37,896 bases of DNA, taken from the IMG/VR virus record IMGVR_UViG_3300042434_000145, positions 1-37,896 of that record. One strand, given 5' to 3'. A program made the position numbers and the translations under genes. Shown here piece after piece: positions 23,273 to 32,052 of the stretch. The stretch is from a virus. The notes under the pieces are model-generated. The model saw nothing but the letters and a program-made list of their open reading frames with translations. It was not told the DNA's origin and searched no databases. Every line of letters starts with the position of its first letter. Positions within the stretch are counted from its first letter, which is position 1.

Positions 23273-23739
23273 TGATTGTTCGCAAGGCCGCCGAAACAGA
23301 CCTACCCCAGTACGTTAAGCTGGCGGAAACCTTTCACGCCGCTTCTCCGATGCACGGGTCTATTGATTTTGATGTGGCTGGGTATTCGCAATTTTATCTG
23401 TCGTCTTTGCAAAACGACAGCGTGGGCGTTTGGCTTGCCGAGATTGACGGCGACATTGTTGGCATCTGCGGCGCCGTAGCCTATCCGTTGTATTTCAACC
23501 CGTCGGCCCTTGTTGTGCAAGAACTTTGGTGGTGGCTAACCCCAGCATCTAGAGGCAGCGGCGCAGGCAGTCAGATGTTCAGACAGATTGAGCAGTGGGC
23601 GAAAGAAAAGAACGCGGCGGCGTTATTTATGGTTGCTTTAGAAGACAATCGAGCAAAAAAGATGGAAAATCTTTACGTTCGTGCAGGCTTTAAGCCGATG
23701 GAACGCACATTCATTAAAGAGGTTACGTCATGGCAATAA
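23272..23739 (+). CDS. GNAT family N-acetyltransferase
   Basis: A 155-aa acetyltransferase with the GNAT acetyl-CoA signature R-G-S-G-A-G-S (about residues 89-95, after ELWWWLTP), preceded by beta strands WLAEIDGDIVGICGAV. Near the end NLYVRAGFKPMER fits the family motif for strand 6-7. The start shares TGATG with the previous stop, and the last 10 nt overlap the ejection protein gene. In its place, between fibre and ejection genes, it could modify a virion or host protein; the substrate is unknown. A TTG three bases earlier is not preferred. Confidence 0.88.
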   Translation: MIVRKAAETDLPQYVKLAETFHAASPMHGSIDFDVAGYSQFYLSSLQNDSVGVWLAEIDGDIVGICGAVAYPLYFNPSALVVQELWWWLTPASRGSGAGSQMFRQIEQWAKEKNAAALFMVALEDNRAKKMENLYVRAGFKPMERTFIKEVTSWQ

Positions 23740-24473
23740 GTACCGGAACCGCAATTCTGGCCGGCACTGTAGGCGCCGCCGTACTTGGCAGCCGATCTGC
23801 CAGTAGGGCCGCCAGCACACAAGCTGCCGCTACTTCTGAGGCGGCGCAACTCTCTAGCGAAGCTGCCAACCGCGCAGCAGACCTTCAATACGAACAATTC
23901 CGTGAGTCTGTTGCGCTGCAAGAACCGTGGCGCCAAGCCGGTCTTGTTGGGCTTAACAGACTTATACCAGAAGCCACGCAATACACGCCGTTCGGAATGG
24001 CTCAGTTCCAAGCCGATCCAGGCTATGCCTTCCGTTTATCCGAGGGCCAGAAGGCGTTGGAGCGGTCGGCAGCAGCGCGCGGCGATTTGTTGTCTGGCGC
24101 TACCGGCAAGGCGCTGACGCGTTACGGTCAAGAGATGGGCTCGCAAGAATTTCAAAACGCGTTTAATCGTGCTCAGGCTGAACGCACCGCCAGACTTCAG
24201 CCGTTGCAATCGTTGGCCGGCGTCGGTCAAACAACAGCGCAGCAGCTTGGTGCCGCAGGCCAAAACTTTGCTTCTAATGTCGGCAACATCTACACCAGCA
24301 ATGCCGCCAACGTAGGCAACTTGATGGCCGCTGGTGCTCAAGCCCGCGCGTCGGGCTACATGGGTACGGCTAACGCCATCACTGGCGGCTTGAACCAGTA
24401 TTTGAACTACAGCCAGAACCAAGCGCAGAACCAACTGTTGCAACAAGCTCTCGCGCAGCGGGCGCTAAGCTAA
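23730..24473 (+). CDS. DNA ejection protein, P22 gp7-like
   Basis: A 247-aa internal virion protein, similar in size to P22 gp7 (229 aa) and first of three in the same order. The N-terminus is Gly/Ala-rich and hydrophobic (TAILAGTVGAAVLGS, residues 6-20), plausibly a membrane-active segment. FQADPGYAFRLSEGQKALER (residues about 91-110) followed by SGATGKALTRYGQEMGSQEF is a widely shared phage ejection-protein motif. The C-terminal half is Gln/Asn-rich and helical. It presumably leaves the capsid ahead of the DNA and helps form the channel. Confidence 0.85.
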   Translation: MAISTGTAILAGTVGAAVLGSRSASRAASTQAAATSEAAQLSSEAANRAADLQYEQFRESVALQEPWRQAGLVGLNRLIPEATQYTPFGMAQFQADPGYAFRLSEGQKALERSAAARGDLLSGATGKALTRYGQEMGSQEFQNAFNRAQAERTARLQPLQSLAGVGQTTAQQLGAAGQNFASNVGNIYTSNAANVGNLMAAGAQARASGYMGTANAITGGLNQYLNYSQNQAQNQLLQQALAQRALS

Positions 24474-24517
24474 TAAACGAGCTTTGTGGCTGCGGTGTGT
24501 TTGGATAAGGACTAATC

Positions 24518-25981
24518 ATGGCACTTGTAAACCCTAACATTGCAATGTCGTTCCGCCCGACGGTTGAGTACCAGCCGCGTAACGTACTGGCTGAATACGC
24601 GCAGCTTCAAACGATTCAAGCAAATCGTCAAGCGCAAGAATTGAACGCGTTAAAAATGCGCGAAACTCAAGCCGCGCTTGAGGAGCGCAACGCGCTGCGC
24701 CAACTAGACCCTTCGGCTCAGGACTACGAAAGCCAACTCTTTAAAGTCAGTCCTCAACTAGGCATTCAATTTCGCAAAGAAGCCGCAACCACCGCAGCGC
24801 AGCGGGCAGCCCAACAAAAGTCGGAGTTTGATTTAAAGGTAGCGCAACGTAAATTTGGTGAAGACCTTAGGCGCGGGCTGTCGGCTAACCCGTCAAACGA
24901 AAACATTATTGCTTTTGGTCAAGACGCAGTTTTGCAGGGTCTATACACACCAGAACAAGTTAAGGCCGAAGTTGATCAATTGCTGGCGTTGCCTATCGAA
25001 GAACGTGTGCGGATTCTTTCTCAAGCCGGTGCAAGCGCCGCTGATCTAAGACCTCAAGTGGCTGCGCCCGGTAGCTCCTTGGTTTCCGGCGGTAGAGTTG
25101 TGGCTACCGTGCCGGCTGCACCTACGCCTGACCCAGCAGAAGTTCGCACAATGCAGACGCTTGGGTATCCGCTTACGCCGCAAGGGTACGCGGATTTCCG
25201 CGCCGCGCAAATGCGCGAGACGCAGCAGCAGCCCCCCGCGCTCGTGCCGATTTTGCGAGACGGCAAACCAGTTCTTGTGCCGCGCGAAGAAGCTGTCGGA
25301 CAGACGCCGTTTTCACCTACGGCTGTGCAAGTGTTGGGTATGGGGCCGGGGCGTGAGCCGGCAGCGCCAACGATTACGCAGATTCAAGACCCGACCAACC
25401 CGGCTCAAATGATTACCATCGACGCGCGTCGCTATCAAGGTGGAGGCGTGGGTTCGCCGGGCGTCATTGGGGCCAGCGGCAAGACTGCACCAGCGGCAGC
25501 AGCGGCGGTAAAACAAGAGCAAGGCGTGTCTAAAGCTGACGACATTTTGTCCACCTTGCAAAGTGCCTACGCGCAACTTAAAGAACGCAAAGCTATACCT
25601 AGCGAACAAAACAACGTTCTCAGCAACATCTGGGCGTCTATTGCTGCGTCTGCGCCGGGGCAAGTGGCTGGCCGCACGGTAGGAACCGCCGCGCAAACCC
25701 AGCGCGACATCATTCAAAGTTCGCGCAACCAACTCTTGTTGGCTATTAAGGACGCTACGGGTTTGTCGGCTCAACAGCTTAACTCCAACATGGAGTTGCA
25801 GACTTGGCTGAGTTCGCTGACCGACCCGACACGATCGATCGAGGCTAACGAAGCAATCCTTCAAAACGTGCGCAGGTTTATCACCAGCGGAGGTAAGTAC
25901 ACTGCCCGTCCAGATGCTAGTACACCGCCAGCCCCCGCCGCAGGTGGCGGCGCGTCAGGTAGCTGGTCTGTTGTGAGGTGA
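24518..25981 (+). CDS. DNA ejection protein, P22 gp20-like position
   Basis: A 487-aa protein, close to P22 gp20 (471 aa). The N-terminal 140 residues are a long Gln/Ala/Glu-rich helical region, the middle is Pro/Ala/Val-rich and probably disordered, and the C-terminal third is helical again (QRDIIQSSRNQLLLAIKDAT, about residues 395-414). It has an AAGGACTAATC ribosome binding site. Its GTGA overlap with the next reading frame suggests coupling. The gp20 assignment rests on size and position, as sequence is poorly conserved in this family. Confidence 0.75.
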   Translation: MALVNPNIAMSFRPTVEYQPRNVLAEYAQLQTIQANRQAQELNALKMRETQAALEERNALRQLDPSAQDYESQLFKVSPQLGIQFRKEAATTAAQRAAQQKSEFDLKVAQRKFGEDLRRGLSANPSNENIIAFGQDAVLQGLYTPEQVKAEVDQLLALPIEERVRILSQAGASAADLRPQVAAPGSSLVSGGRVVATVPAAPTPDPAEVRTMQTLGYPLTPQGYADFRAAQMRETQQQPPALVPILRDGKPVLVPREEAVGQTPFSPTAVQVLGMGPGREPAAPTITQIQDPTNPAQMITIDARRYQGGGVGSPGVIGASGKTAPAAAAAVKQEQGVSKADDILSTLQSAYAQLKERKAIPSEQNNVLSNIWASIAASAPGQVAGRTVGTAAQTQRDIIQSSRNQLLLAIKDATGLSAQQLNSNMELQTWLSSLTDPTRSIEANEAILQNVRRFITSGGKYTARPDASTPPAPAAGGGASGSWSVVR

Positions 25982-25983
25982 TC

Positions 25984-28305
25984 ATGGCCGATCAAATTTA
26001 CAAAGTACGCGACCCTCAAGGCAACATCCGCGAGATCAAAGGGCCGGCCGGCGCCAGCGATGAAGAAGTTATCGCGCAGGCGAAAAAGTTATTCGCCGCG
26101 CCGCCGCCCACTGCCCCTGCACCTCCATCTAGTGGGATACCTGGGCCGCGCCGCGAGCGCGGCTTTTTTGGGACTATTGGTGCGCCTATTCAAGCCGCAT
26201 CTGAAGGCGTCATCAGCGGTTTTGGCAATGTTATGTTTGGCGGCCAAGAACTGTTGGGCCGTGGCTTGCAGGCCGTCGGCGCTGAAAGCGCGGGGCAAGT
26301 CTTAGCCGCCGACGCCGCTCGCCGACGTGCTGAATCGCAGGCTCGGGTAGCTCCGTTTAAGGCGGAATTTCCTATGGCGACAGGTACAGGCGAACTAGGG
26401 GCTGAAGTGCTAGCGACCGCCCCTGCGGGAACCGTGCTTGCTGCGCCGGTGGCTCGCGTAGCGCCAGGACTGTCGCAAGCCATTCGCACGGGCGGCTTTT
26501 CTACAGGGCAAACCGCGCGTGGCGCGCCTGTTGGCGCTCGCGCGCGCGATTTGGCTTTACGCGCAACGGGAGGGGCGGTTACTGGTGGAACCACGGCCGC
26601 GCTGATAAATCCAGAAGAAGCCAGCACGGGCGCGGTCGGCGGCGCAGGCGTGGCGTTGGTAGCACCTCCGGTTGTCAGCGCACTGGCTAGAAGCTCAGGC
26701 TTTTTAAAAGACGCATTTACTGGTCGGCTTGCCGATGTTAAGGCCGGCCGCATAACCCGAGAAATTGCGGGTGAGCGAATTGGCGCCATACGCGCCGCCC
26801 TCGCTGCCGCCCCCGACGACTTGACCGCTGCGCAAGCCGCCGCAGGCGTACAGAAAGACGCCTTTCAAGCCTTGGGTGCCTTTGCCAGCCGCACGGACGC
26901 CATGTCCACACGCCTTAAACAGCAGGCGGCTGATGACTTAGCGCAGTTGCAACGAATGGCCGAAGGCGGCAACGAAACTGAAATGCGCCGCGCCTATGAA
27001 GCGTCTATCCAGCGCCTAAACCAACTTACGCAAGACATGCGTAATGTCGAGTTGGGCGCGGCCAACCAAGCCGCTCGGACAATCAACCAGTTGGCGCCAC
27101 AAGCGCAGCAACGGCAGGAGTCTATGGTCAACGCGCTGCGCGGCGGTATTCCAACTACTGCGCCGTTGCCCGGTCAAGCTACCGTTTCGCCGGCCACTGA
27201 ATCCGCTCAACAAGCCGCAGCAGCCGCGCGCGGCAGGCCGGGCTTTTTGTCGGCAGGCGACCGCGCGCAAGAATGGCAGCAAACGGCCGACATTTTTGCT
27301 GACATTGCCAAGCAGCGCCGCGCTGAAGCTGGATTTTTAGAGCGTCAGATTGGCAGCCTTGAGGACTACGGCCTGCGTCCGCTGGACGCAAGCAGCATCA
27401 CTAACGCCATAGACGCTAAGTTGACTACGCCAGGCACCCGCGCCAGTTCTGATGTCGTCAAAGTTTTGCAAGCCGTCAAAGACGACATCAATAATTTAAC
27501 TGCGCAGGGCGGCGGCGTCATCGACGCGCATGATTTGTACACGCTTCGTAAAGAAGGCATTAACCAGCGCATCATGCAGATCATGGGGCAGACTGACCCC
27601 AAGATCAGTGCCAAAGTGACCCGCAAAGTGCTGGAAGAAGTGCGCCCGCTCATCGACGATGCGATCGAAAAGGCTGGCGGTACGGGCTGGAGAGATTACC
27701 TCAAAACGTACTCGCAAGGCCGGCAAGCGATCGACCAAAAAGCGATGGCTGCCGAAGCCGCGCGGCTGTTTAGAGACTCGCCGCAAGAGTATGTGCGGTT
27801 GGTGCGCGGCAACAATCCTGACGCTGTGGAAGCAATCTTTGGTCCTGGCAGCTACGACATCTTTAAAGAGATGGGCAGCAAGATGCCTACGCTACAAAAG
27901 CTCGCCGCAAGTATTGAGCGCGGCGGTGAGATGGAACGCGCTGCGGTTGCCGGTAAGGAGCGTCTGACAGAAGTTATTGAAGATGTCGGGCGAACTTTCC
28001 CGCGTTTCCCCAACCTTCTTAGCCGTGAAGCGGCTATCGGAAATTTGACATTTGCTGATTTGGAAAAACGATTGGAAAAGAAAGTCGTTGCAAAACTGCG
28101 CGAAGGAATGATGTCCGGCAAAAGCGCGTTGGATATGCTCAATACGTTGCCGTCTGCGGAACGAGGTGCGGTGTTGCGCGTACTGAATAATCCTGCAACT
28201 TGGGGTAGGGCTGGCGCCGCAGTCACCCGCGCGGCGGCCGTGCCAGCAGCGCCCGTCAACAACTTGGCCCCCGAGTCACGGACCGAAAACGCCCTTGCGC
28301 GCTGA
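25984..28305 (+). CDS. DNA ejection protein, P22 gp16-like position (large)
   Basis: A 773-aa protein, larger than P22 gp16 (609 aa). The N-terminal 36 residues (VRDPQGNIREIKGPAGASDE) form a small domain seen in other phage internal proteins. Gly/Ala-rich, hydrophobic stretches at about residues 65-105, 140-165 and 195-235 could enter membranes. From residue 270 on, the protein is Ala/Gln/Arg-rich coiled-coil-like. No lysozyme-type motif is visible. The ATG at 25984 is used; a GTG at 25978 would add two residues. A membrane-associated ejection role is inferred. Confidence 0.78.
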   Translation: MADQIYKVRDPQGNIREIKGPAGASDEEVIAQAKKLFAAPPPTAPAPPSSGIPGPRRERGFFGTIGAPIQAASEGVISGFGNVMFGGQELLGRGLQAVGAESAGQVLAADAARRRAESQARVAPFKAEFPMATGTGELGAEVLATAPAGTVLAAPVARVAPGLSQAIRTGGFSTGQTARGAPVGARARDLALRATGGAVTGGTTAALINPEEASTGAVGGAGVALVAPPVVSALARSSGFLKDAFTGRLADVKAGRITREIAGERIGAIRAALAAAPDDLTAAQAAAGVQKDAFQALGAFASRTDAMSTRLKQQAADDLAQLQRMAEGGNETEMRRAYEASIQRLNQLTQDMRNVELGAANQAARTINQLAPQAQQRQESMVNALRGGIPTTAPLPGQATVSPATESAQQAAAAARGRPGFLSAGDRAQEWQQTADIFADIAKQRRAEAGFLERQIGSLEDYGLRPLDASSITNAIDAKLTTPGTRASSDVVKVLQAVKDDINNLTAQGGGVIDAHDLYTLRKEGINQRIMQIMGQTDPKISAKVTRKVLEEVRPLIDDAIEKAGGTGWRDYLKTYSQGRQAIDQKAMAAEAARLFRDSPQEYVRLVRGNNPDAVEAIFGPGSYDIFKEMGSKMPTLQKLAASIERGGEMERAAVAGKERLTEVIEDVGRTFPRFPNLLSREAAIGNLTFADLEKRLEKKVVAKLREGMMSGKSALDMLNTLPSAERGAVLRVLNNPATWGRAGAAVTRAAAVPAAPVNNLAPESRTENALAR

Positions 28306-28322
28306 CCGCAATTAGCTAGAAT
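28295..28322 (+). promoter_or_regulatory. Weak candidate promoter before the fibre gene cluster
   Basis: TTGCGC (28295-28300) and TAGAAT (28317-28322) are separated by 16 nt, in the short gap after the ejection genes. Each hexamer has about two mismatches to sigma-70, so this is only a candidate for separate fibre expression. Confidence 0.3.
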
Positions 28323-28339
28323 TCACCAAGGACCAAGAC

Positions 28340-28999
28340 ATGGCGCTTCTCTCACCAAACCCCAAACAGCAGTTCTTTGGCGCGAACGGTGAGCCGCTCG
28401 TTGGCGGCAAGGTCTACACCTACGAGGCCGGCACGACGACGCCGATTGCCACGTATGTGGACGCCGCGGGCATCACTCAGAACACCAATCCCATCATCTT
28501 GGACTCGCGCGGTATGTGCAACATCTGGTTGCTCAGTACCGTCTCGTACAAGTACGTGGTTACGGACGCCGACGATGTGCCCCTGTTTACGACCGACAAC
28601 ATCGGCGTAACGCTGACCACCGCCTCGTTCGCCTCGCCCCCGATCATCGGCAACGCGGCGCCTAACTCGGCGTTCTTCACCACGATTGAACTAACCGCCA
28701 CCTCAGCCTCAACGCTCAACGTCGGCACCACGGGCCAGCGGCCAGGCAGCCCCGGCGTAGGCATGGTCCGCTACAACAGCACCACGACCAAGTTTGAGGG
28801 CTACAACGGCGCGTGGGGGTCGTTGGGCGGCGGCGCTACCGGCGGCGGCGGCAACTCGGTGTTTTTTGAGAACGACCAGACAGTAACCGAAGACTACACT
28901 ATCCCCGGCACCAAGAACGCGGGCACCTTCGGTCCGATCACGGTGGACAGCGGCATCACCGTCACTGTGTCCAGCGGCTCGGTCTGGTCGATTGTTTAA
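28340..28999 (+). CDS. Tail fibre protein with P22-tailspike-like head-binding domain (219 aa)
   Basis: A 219-aa fibre. The N-terminal 75 residues (GEPLVGGKVYTYEAGTTTPI, about residues 17-36, then NPIILDSRGMCNIWL) match the head-binding module of phage tailspikes, which attaches to the tail machine. A Thr/Ser-rich neck and a Gly-rich linker follow (residues about 155-172). The last 45 residues are paralogous to the C-terminus of the 650-aa fibre at 20969, ending SGSVWSIV. It is too short for an enzymatic spike, so it probably tethers or adapts another fibre. AAGGACC precedes its start. Confidence 0.82.
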   Translation: MALLSPNPKQQFFGANGEPLVGGKVYTYEAGTTTPIATYVDAAGITQNTNPIILDSRGMCNIWLLSTVSYKYVVTDADDVPLFTTDNIGVTLTTASFASPPIIGNAAPNSAFFTTIELTATSASTLNVGTTGQRPGSPGVGMVRYNSTTTKFEGYNGAWGSLGGGATGGGGNSVFFENDQTVTEDYTIPGTKNAGTFGPITVDSGITVTVSSGSVWSIV

Positions 29000-29008
29000 G
29001 GAGCGAAA

Positions 29009-29884
29009 ATGTCACTAATTCTGAGCGGCACGGACGGTTTATCTGATGTAGACGGCTCTGCTGCTACTCCTGCCATTAGGGGTACGGATTCCAACACCGG
29101 CATCTTTTTCCCTGCTGCTGACACCATCGGCTTCTCTGAGGGTGGCGTGGAGTCTGCGCGGTTCGATTCGTCTGGCAATCTGGGGATTGGGACGAATTCG
29201 CCTGCCCGACGCTTGGACGTTCGCGGTGGCCTAGGTATGCAGGTAAACGAAGATGGCGCAGGAACCAAAGTCATTACCCTGCGCTCAGACTTTGCCGGTG
29301 CTGGCCCCGCTGTAAACGTCACAACCAATGACCCGCTGCTATTCCTTACCAATAACACCGAACGCATGCGCCTCGACACCAGCGGGAATTTGCTGGTGGG
29401 AACAACCACCATAATTGGTTCCAACGGATGCGTACTAGAAAAAACAGGAAACGGTGGAAGGCTGTATGTTCGTAGATCAAATGCAGACAATGTTGCAGAG
29501 TGGTATTACGATGGAACTCGCGTAGGCTCAGTCTCAATTACTTCAAGTGCTACGTCATACAACACTGGCTCCGACTATCGCCTAAAAGAAAACATTCAGC
29601 CAATGACAGCCGCATTGGCAAAGGTTGCAGCACTAAATCCATGCACATTTAAATGGAAAGCCGACGGTTTAGCAGGTCAAGGTTTCATTGCTCACGAACT
29701 GCAAGCCGTAGTTCCCGACTGCGTAACAGGCGAGAAAGATGCTGTAGATGCTGACGGCAATCCTGTCTACCAAGGCATCGACACCAGCTTCTTAGTCGCC
29801 ACTCTCACAGCGGCAATTCAAGAGCAACAAGCCCTGATCCAATCCCTGACAGCCCGTATTGAGGCACTGGAAGGAAAAGCATGA
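29009..29884 (+). CDS. Tail fibre with C-terminal S74 intramolecular chaperone/autoprotease
   Basis: A 291-aa fibre. The N-terminal half carries repeated fibre motifs (DSSGNLGIGTNSPARRLDV, about residues 53-71; LDTSGNLLVGTT). The C-terminal third is a peptidase S74 chaperone domain: S188-D-Y-R-L-K193 with catalytic Ser and Lys, then NPCTFKW, GFIAHELQ and a coiled-coil end (LIQSLTARIEALEG). Such domains trimerise the fibre and then cut themselves off before the Ser. Cleavage is expected between G187 and S188. The DNA from about 29400 to 29720 is more AT-rich than its neighbours. Overlaps the next gene as ATGA. Confidence 0.88.
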   Translation: MSLILSGTDGLSDVDGSAATPAIRGTDSNTGIFFPAADTIGFSEGGVESARFDSSGNLGIGTNSPARRLDVRGGLGMQVNEDGAGTKVITLRSDFAGAGPAVNVTTNDPLLFLTNNTERMRLDTSGNLLVGTTTIIGSNGCVLEKTGNGGRLYVRRSNADNVAEWYYDGTRVGSVSITSSATSYNTGSDYRLKENIQPMTAALAKVAALNPCTFKWKADGLAGQGFIAHELQAVVPDCVTGEKDAVDADGNPVYQGIDTSFLVATLTAAIQEQQALIQSLTARIEALEGKA

Positions 29885-30360
29885 GCAACATCACACTGAG
29901 CGCCAACGCTGGCGGCACGGGCATCTTCACGATTGCCAGCCCCAGCAGCAACACCAACCGCACACTCACGCTGCCGGATGAGACTGGGACGCTTCTAACT
30001 TCTGGTGGGGCTATTTCTGGCACCACGGGTACTTTTAGCGGCGATCTGTCGTTCAACTCTGGCTACGGCTCTGTTGCCACAGCTTACGGTTGCCGTGCAT
30101 GGGTCAACTTCAACGGCACCGGCACTGTGGCGATTCGTGCAAGCGGCAACGTGTCCAGCATCACCGATGATGGCACTGGGCAGTACGGCGTAAATTTCAC
30201 AACTGCGATGCCAGATACAAACTATGCCCCTGTCTCAAACTCTTCTGGCAGGTCAACAGCAACAAATGTTACATCCACAAGCAGGGCTGATCTTGTGCTT
30301 CGGGATTCCGCCGGGACTTTAACTGATTATGCTCAAGTTTTTGTTTCCGTCTTCCGCTAA
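29881..30360 (+). CDS. Tail fibre-related protein (159 aa)
   Basis: A 159-aa Gly/Thr/Ser/Asn-rich protein. It starts with SNITLSANAGGTGIFTIASP and includes LTLPDETGTLLTSGG (about residues 29-43), a motif common in phage fibre N-terminal shafts. The C-terminal half is a beta-domain with YGVNFTTAMPDTNYA (about residues 101-115), known from fibre tips of many phages. It overlaps the S74 fibre by 4 nt. A receptor-binding or fibre-extension role is inferred. Confidence 0.8.
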   Translation: MSNITLSANAGGTGIFTIASPSSNTNRTLTLPDETGTLLTSGGAISGTTGTFSGDLSFNSGYGSVATAYGCRAWVNFNGTGTVAIRASGNVSSITDDGTGQYGVNFTTAMPDTNYAPVSNSSGRSTATNVTSTSRADLVLRDSAGTLTDYAQVFVSVFR

Positions 30361-30369
30361 GGAGCAATT

Positions 30370-30555
30370 ATGAGAATCATCTACCCCACTGACGACGGCG
30401 GCGTGGCCGTGATCATCCCAGCCCCTGAGTGCGGCCTGACGATTGAAGAGATCGCGGCCAAGGACGTGCCGCAGGGCAAACCCTTCCAGATCGTGGATGT
30501 CGCTGACATTCCGTCTGATCGCACATTCCGAGGAGCATGGTCATGGGCATCGTAA
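30370..30555 (+). CDS. Small acidic protein associated with fibre genes (61 aa)
   Basis: A 61-aa protein with a GGAGC ribosome binding site. The sequence MRIIYPTDDGGVAVIIPAPE at the start and VADIPSDRTFRGAW near the end are familiar from small proteins next to phage tail fibre genes. They are often annotated as tail assembly chaperone-like, though I know of no experimental role. Its 3' end overlaps the next gene by 13 nt. Confidence 0.75.
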   Translation: MRIIYPTDDGGVAVIIPAPECGLTIEEIAAKDVPQGKPFQIVDVADIPSDRTFRGAWSWAS

Positions 30556-30773
30556 TCGACATCAACAAGGCGAAGGCTATTGCCCACGACGCTCGCCGCG
30601 CTGCTCGTACCAAAGAGTTCGCGCCGTTGGACATCAAGGCTACGATCCCCAGCGAGGCTGCGGCTGCTGAAGCGGCCCGCCAGGCTATCCGTGCCAAGTA
30701 CGCTGCGATTCAAAGTGACATCGACGCGGCCCCTGGTGTTGCCGAGCTGAAACTTATTGTGGAGAGCCTGTAA
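30543..30773 (+). CDS. Small helical protein associated with fibre genes (76 aa)
   Basis: A 76-aa Ala/Lys/Arg-rich helical protein. The ATG at 30543 is chosen because AGGAG lies 7 nt upstream; the ATG at 30537 would be 1 nt from it. It contains HDARRAARTKEFAPLDIK (about residues 16-33), which recurs beside fibre genes. The stop overlaps the next ATG as TAATG. A fibre assembly role is a guess from position. Confidence 0.72.
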   Translation: MGIVIDINKAKAIAHDARRAARTKEFAPLDIKATIPSEAAAAEAARQAIRAKYAAIQSDIDAAPGVAELKLIVESL

Positions 30774-31888
30774 TGTCAACCGTAAAGGCAAACAACTACC
30801 AAGACGCCTCTGGCGGCAGCAATGCCCAGCTTTTCGGCGTCGCCTCGCCCCCGAACAGCATGGGGTTCAGGAACCGCATCATCAACGGCGCGATGGTGAT
30901 TGACCAGAGGAATGCTGGGGCGAGTGTGACGCAGGGAACCAGTATTTCTTACGTTACGGATAGATTTGGTGTCGTAGGGAGTGCCGCAAGTAAATTTACG
31001 GCACAGCAGTCATCGACAGCACCAACGGGTTTTATTAACTCATTACTTTGCACATCATCTTCTGCTTATGCGGTAGGGTCGAGTGAAGACTTCACAGTTC
31101 GTCATGTTATTGAGGGCTTGAACTGCGCTGATTTCGCTTGGGGTTCTGCGAACGCAGCAACTGTTACTTTGTCATTTTGGGTTAGGTCATCTTTGACGGG
31201 AACATTTGGCGGCTCTGTTTCAAACTCTGCACAAGACAGGTTCTATGTGTTCAGTTACACCATCAATGCCGCAAACACATGGGAACAAAAAACAATCACC
31301 ATTACTGGAGATACTTCTGGAACTTGGCTGACCACTAACGGCATTGGAATTCGTCTTTTTTGGTCGCTGGGCGCTGGCGCAACAGTAAGCGGTACTGCTG
31401 GGTCTTGGGGAACCACTTTTTATCGTTCAGCAACAGGAGCCGTCAGCGTAGTCGGAACCAACGGAGCCACCTTCTACATCACCGGAGTCCAACTCGAAGC
31501 AGGCACCGTGGCCTCGCCGTTTGAGCGCAGGCCGTATGGGACTGAGTTGGCGCTGTGCCAGCGGTATTTTGAGAAATCCTATGATGAATCAACAACGCCG
31601 GGAACAAGTACAGATACAGGAGCATTACTTGGAATTTCTCCAGGCAATACGAATAGGGTATTTGCAAGTATTCAATTAAGAGTAACAAAACGCGGCGCTC
31701 CAACATATACAATTTATTCGACAACTGGAGCAAGTGGCAACATTAGAGATGTAACTGCTGGTGCTGATAAGGCCGTCAGTCTTGCAACAACAGCAGGGCA
31801 GAATGGTGTTGGCTTAATATGTACTGCTGGTATCACAGCAGTAACCAATACACTTGCATTTCAATACACAGCAAGCTCGGAGTTGTGA
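30773..31888 (+). CDS. Receptor-binding tail fibre with jelly-roll-type domain (371 aa)
   Basis: A 371-aa fibre. NRIINGAMVIDQRNAGASV (about residues 34-52) is a motif of many phage fibre and carbohydrate-binding proteins. It is followed by a jelly-roll-like domain (VTLSFWVRSSLTGTFGGS, about residues 134-151) and ITGVQLEAGTVASPFERRPY (about residues 236-255). The first 150 bases are GC-rich like the genome, but from about 30930 on AT content rises markedly, with rare codons, up to 31888. That suggests recent exchange of the receptor-binding part. No catalytic motif is visible. Confidence 0.85.
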   Translation: MSTVKANNYQDASGGSNAQLFGVASPPNSMGFRNRIINGAMVIDQRNAGASVTQGTSISYVTDRFGVVGSAASKFTAQQSSTAPTGFINSLLCTSSSAYAVGSSEDFTVRHVIEGLNCADFAWGSANAATVTLSFWVRSSLTGTFGGSVSNSAQDRFYVFSYTINAANTWEQKTITITGDTSGTWLTTNGIGIRLFWSLGAGATVSGTAGSWGTTFYRSATGAVSVVGTNGATFYITGVQLEAGTVASPFERRPYGTELALCQRYFEKSYDESTTPGTSTDTGALLGISPGNTNRVFASIQLRVTKRGAPTYTIYSTTGASGNIRDVTAGADKAVSLATTAGQNGVGLICTAGITAVTNTLAFQYTASSEL

Positions 31889-31890
31889 TT

Positions 31891-32049
31891 ATGTACAAAG
31901 TTATGTTTTCGATAGATGGGAAAGAACTTAAATCAGTCCAACGCCTGTCCGACAACGCCTTCATCCCCTTCGACCCCGCCAACACGGACTACCAAGCCTA
32001 TCTTCAATGGCTTGCCGAAGGCAACCAGCCGCTGCCTGCTGAGGAGTAA
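31891..32049 (+). CDS. Small fibre-associated protein (52 aa)
   Basis: A 52-aa acidic protein starting at 31891, two bases after the fibre stop. IPFDPANTDYQAYLQWLAEG (about residues 25-44) is a motif widely seen in small proteins after phage fibre genes, sometimes as the end of tail fibre assembly proteins. The longer ORF starting inside the fibre gene is rejected. Function not proven. Confidence 0.78.
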   Translation: MYKVMFSIDGKELKSVQRLSDNAFIPFDPANTDYQAYLQWLAEGNQPLPAEE

Positions 32050-32052
32050 ATC

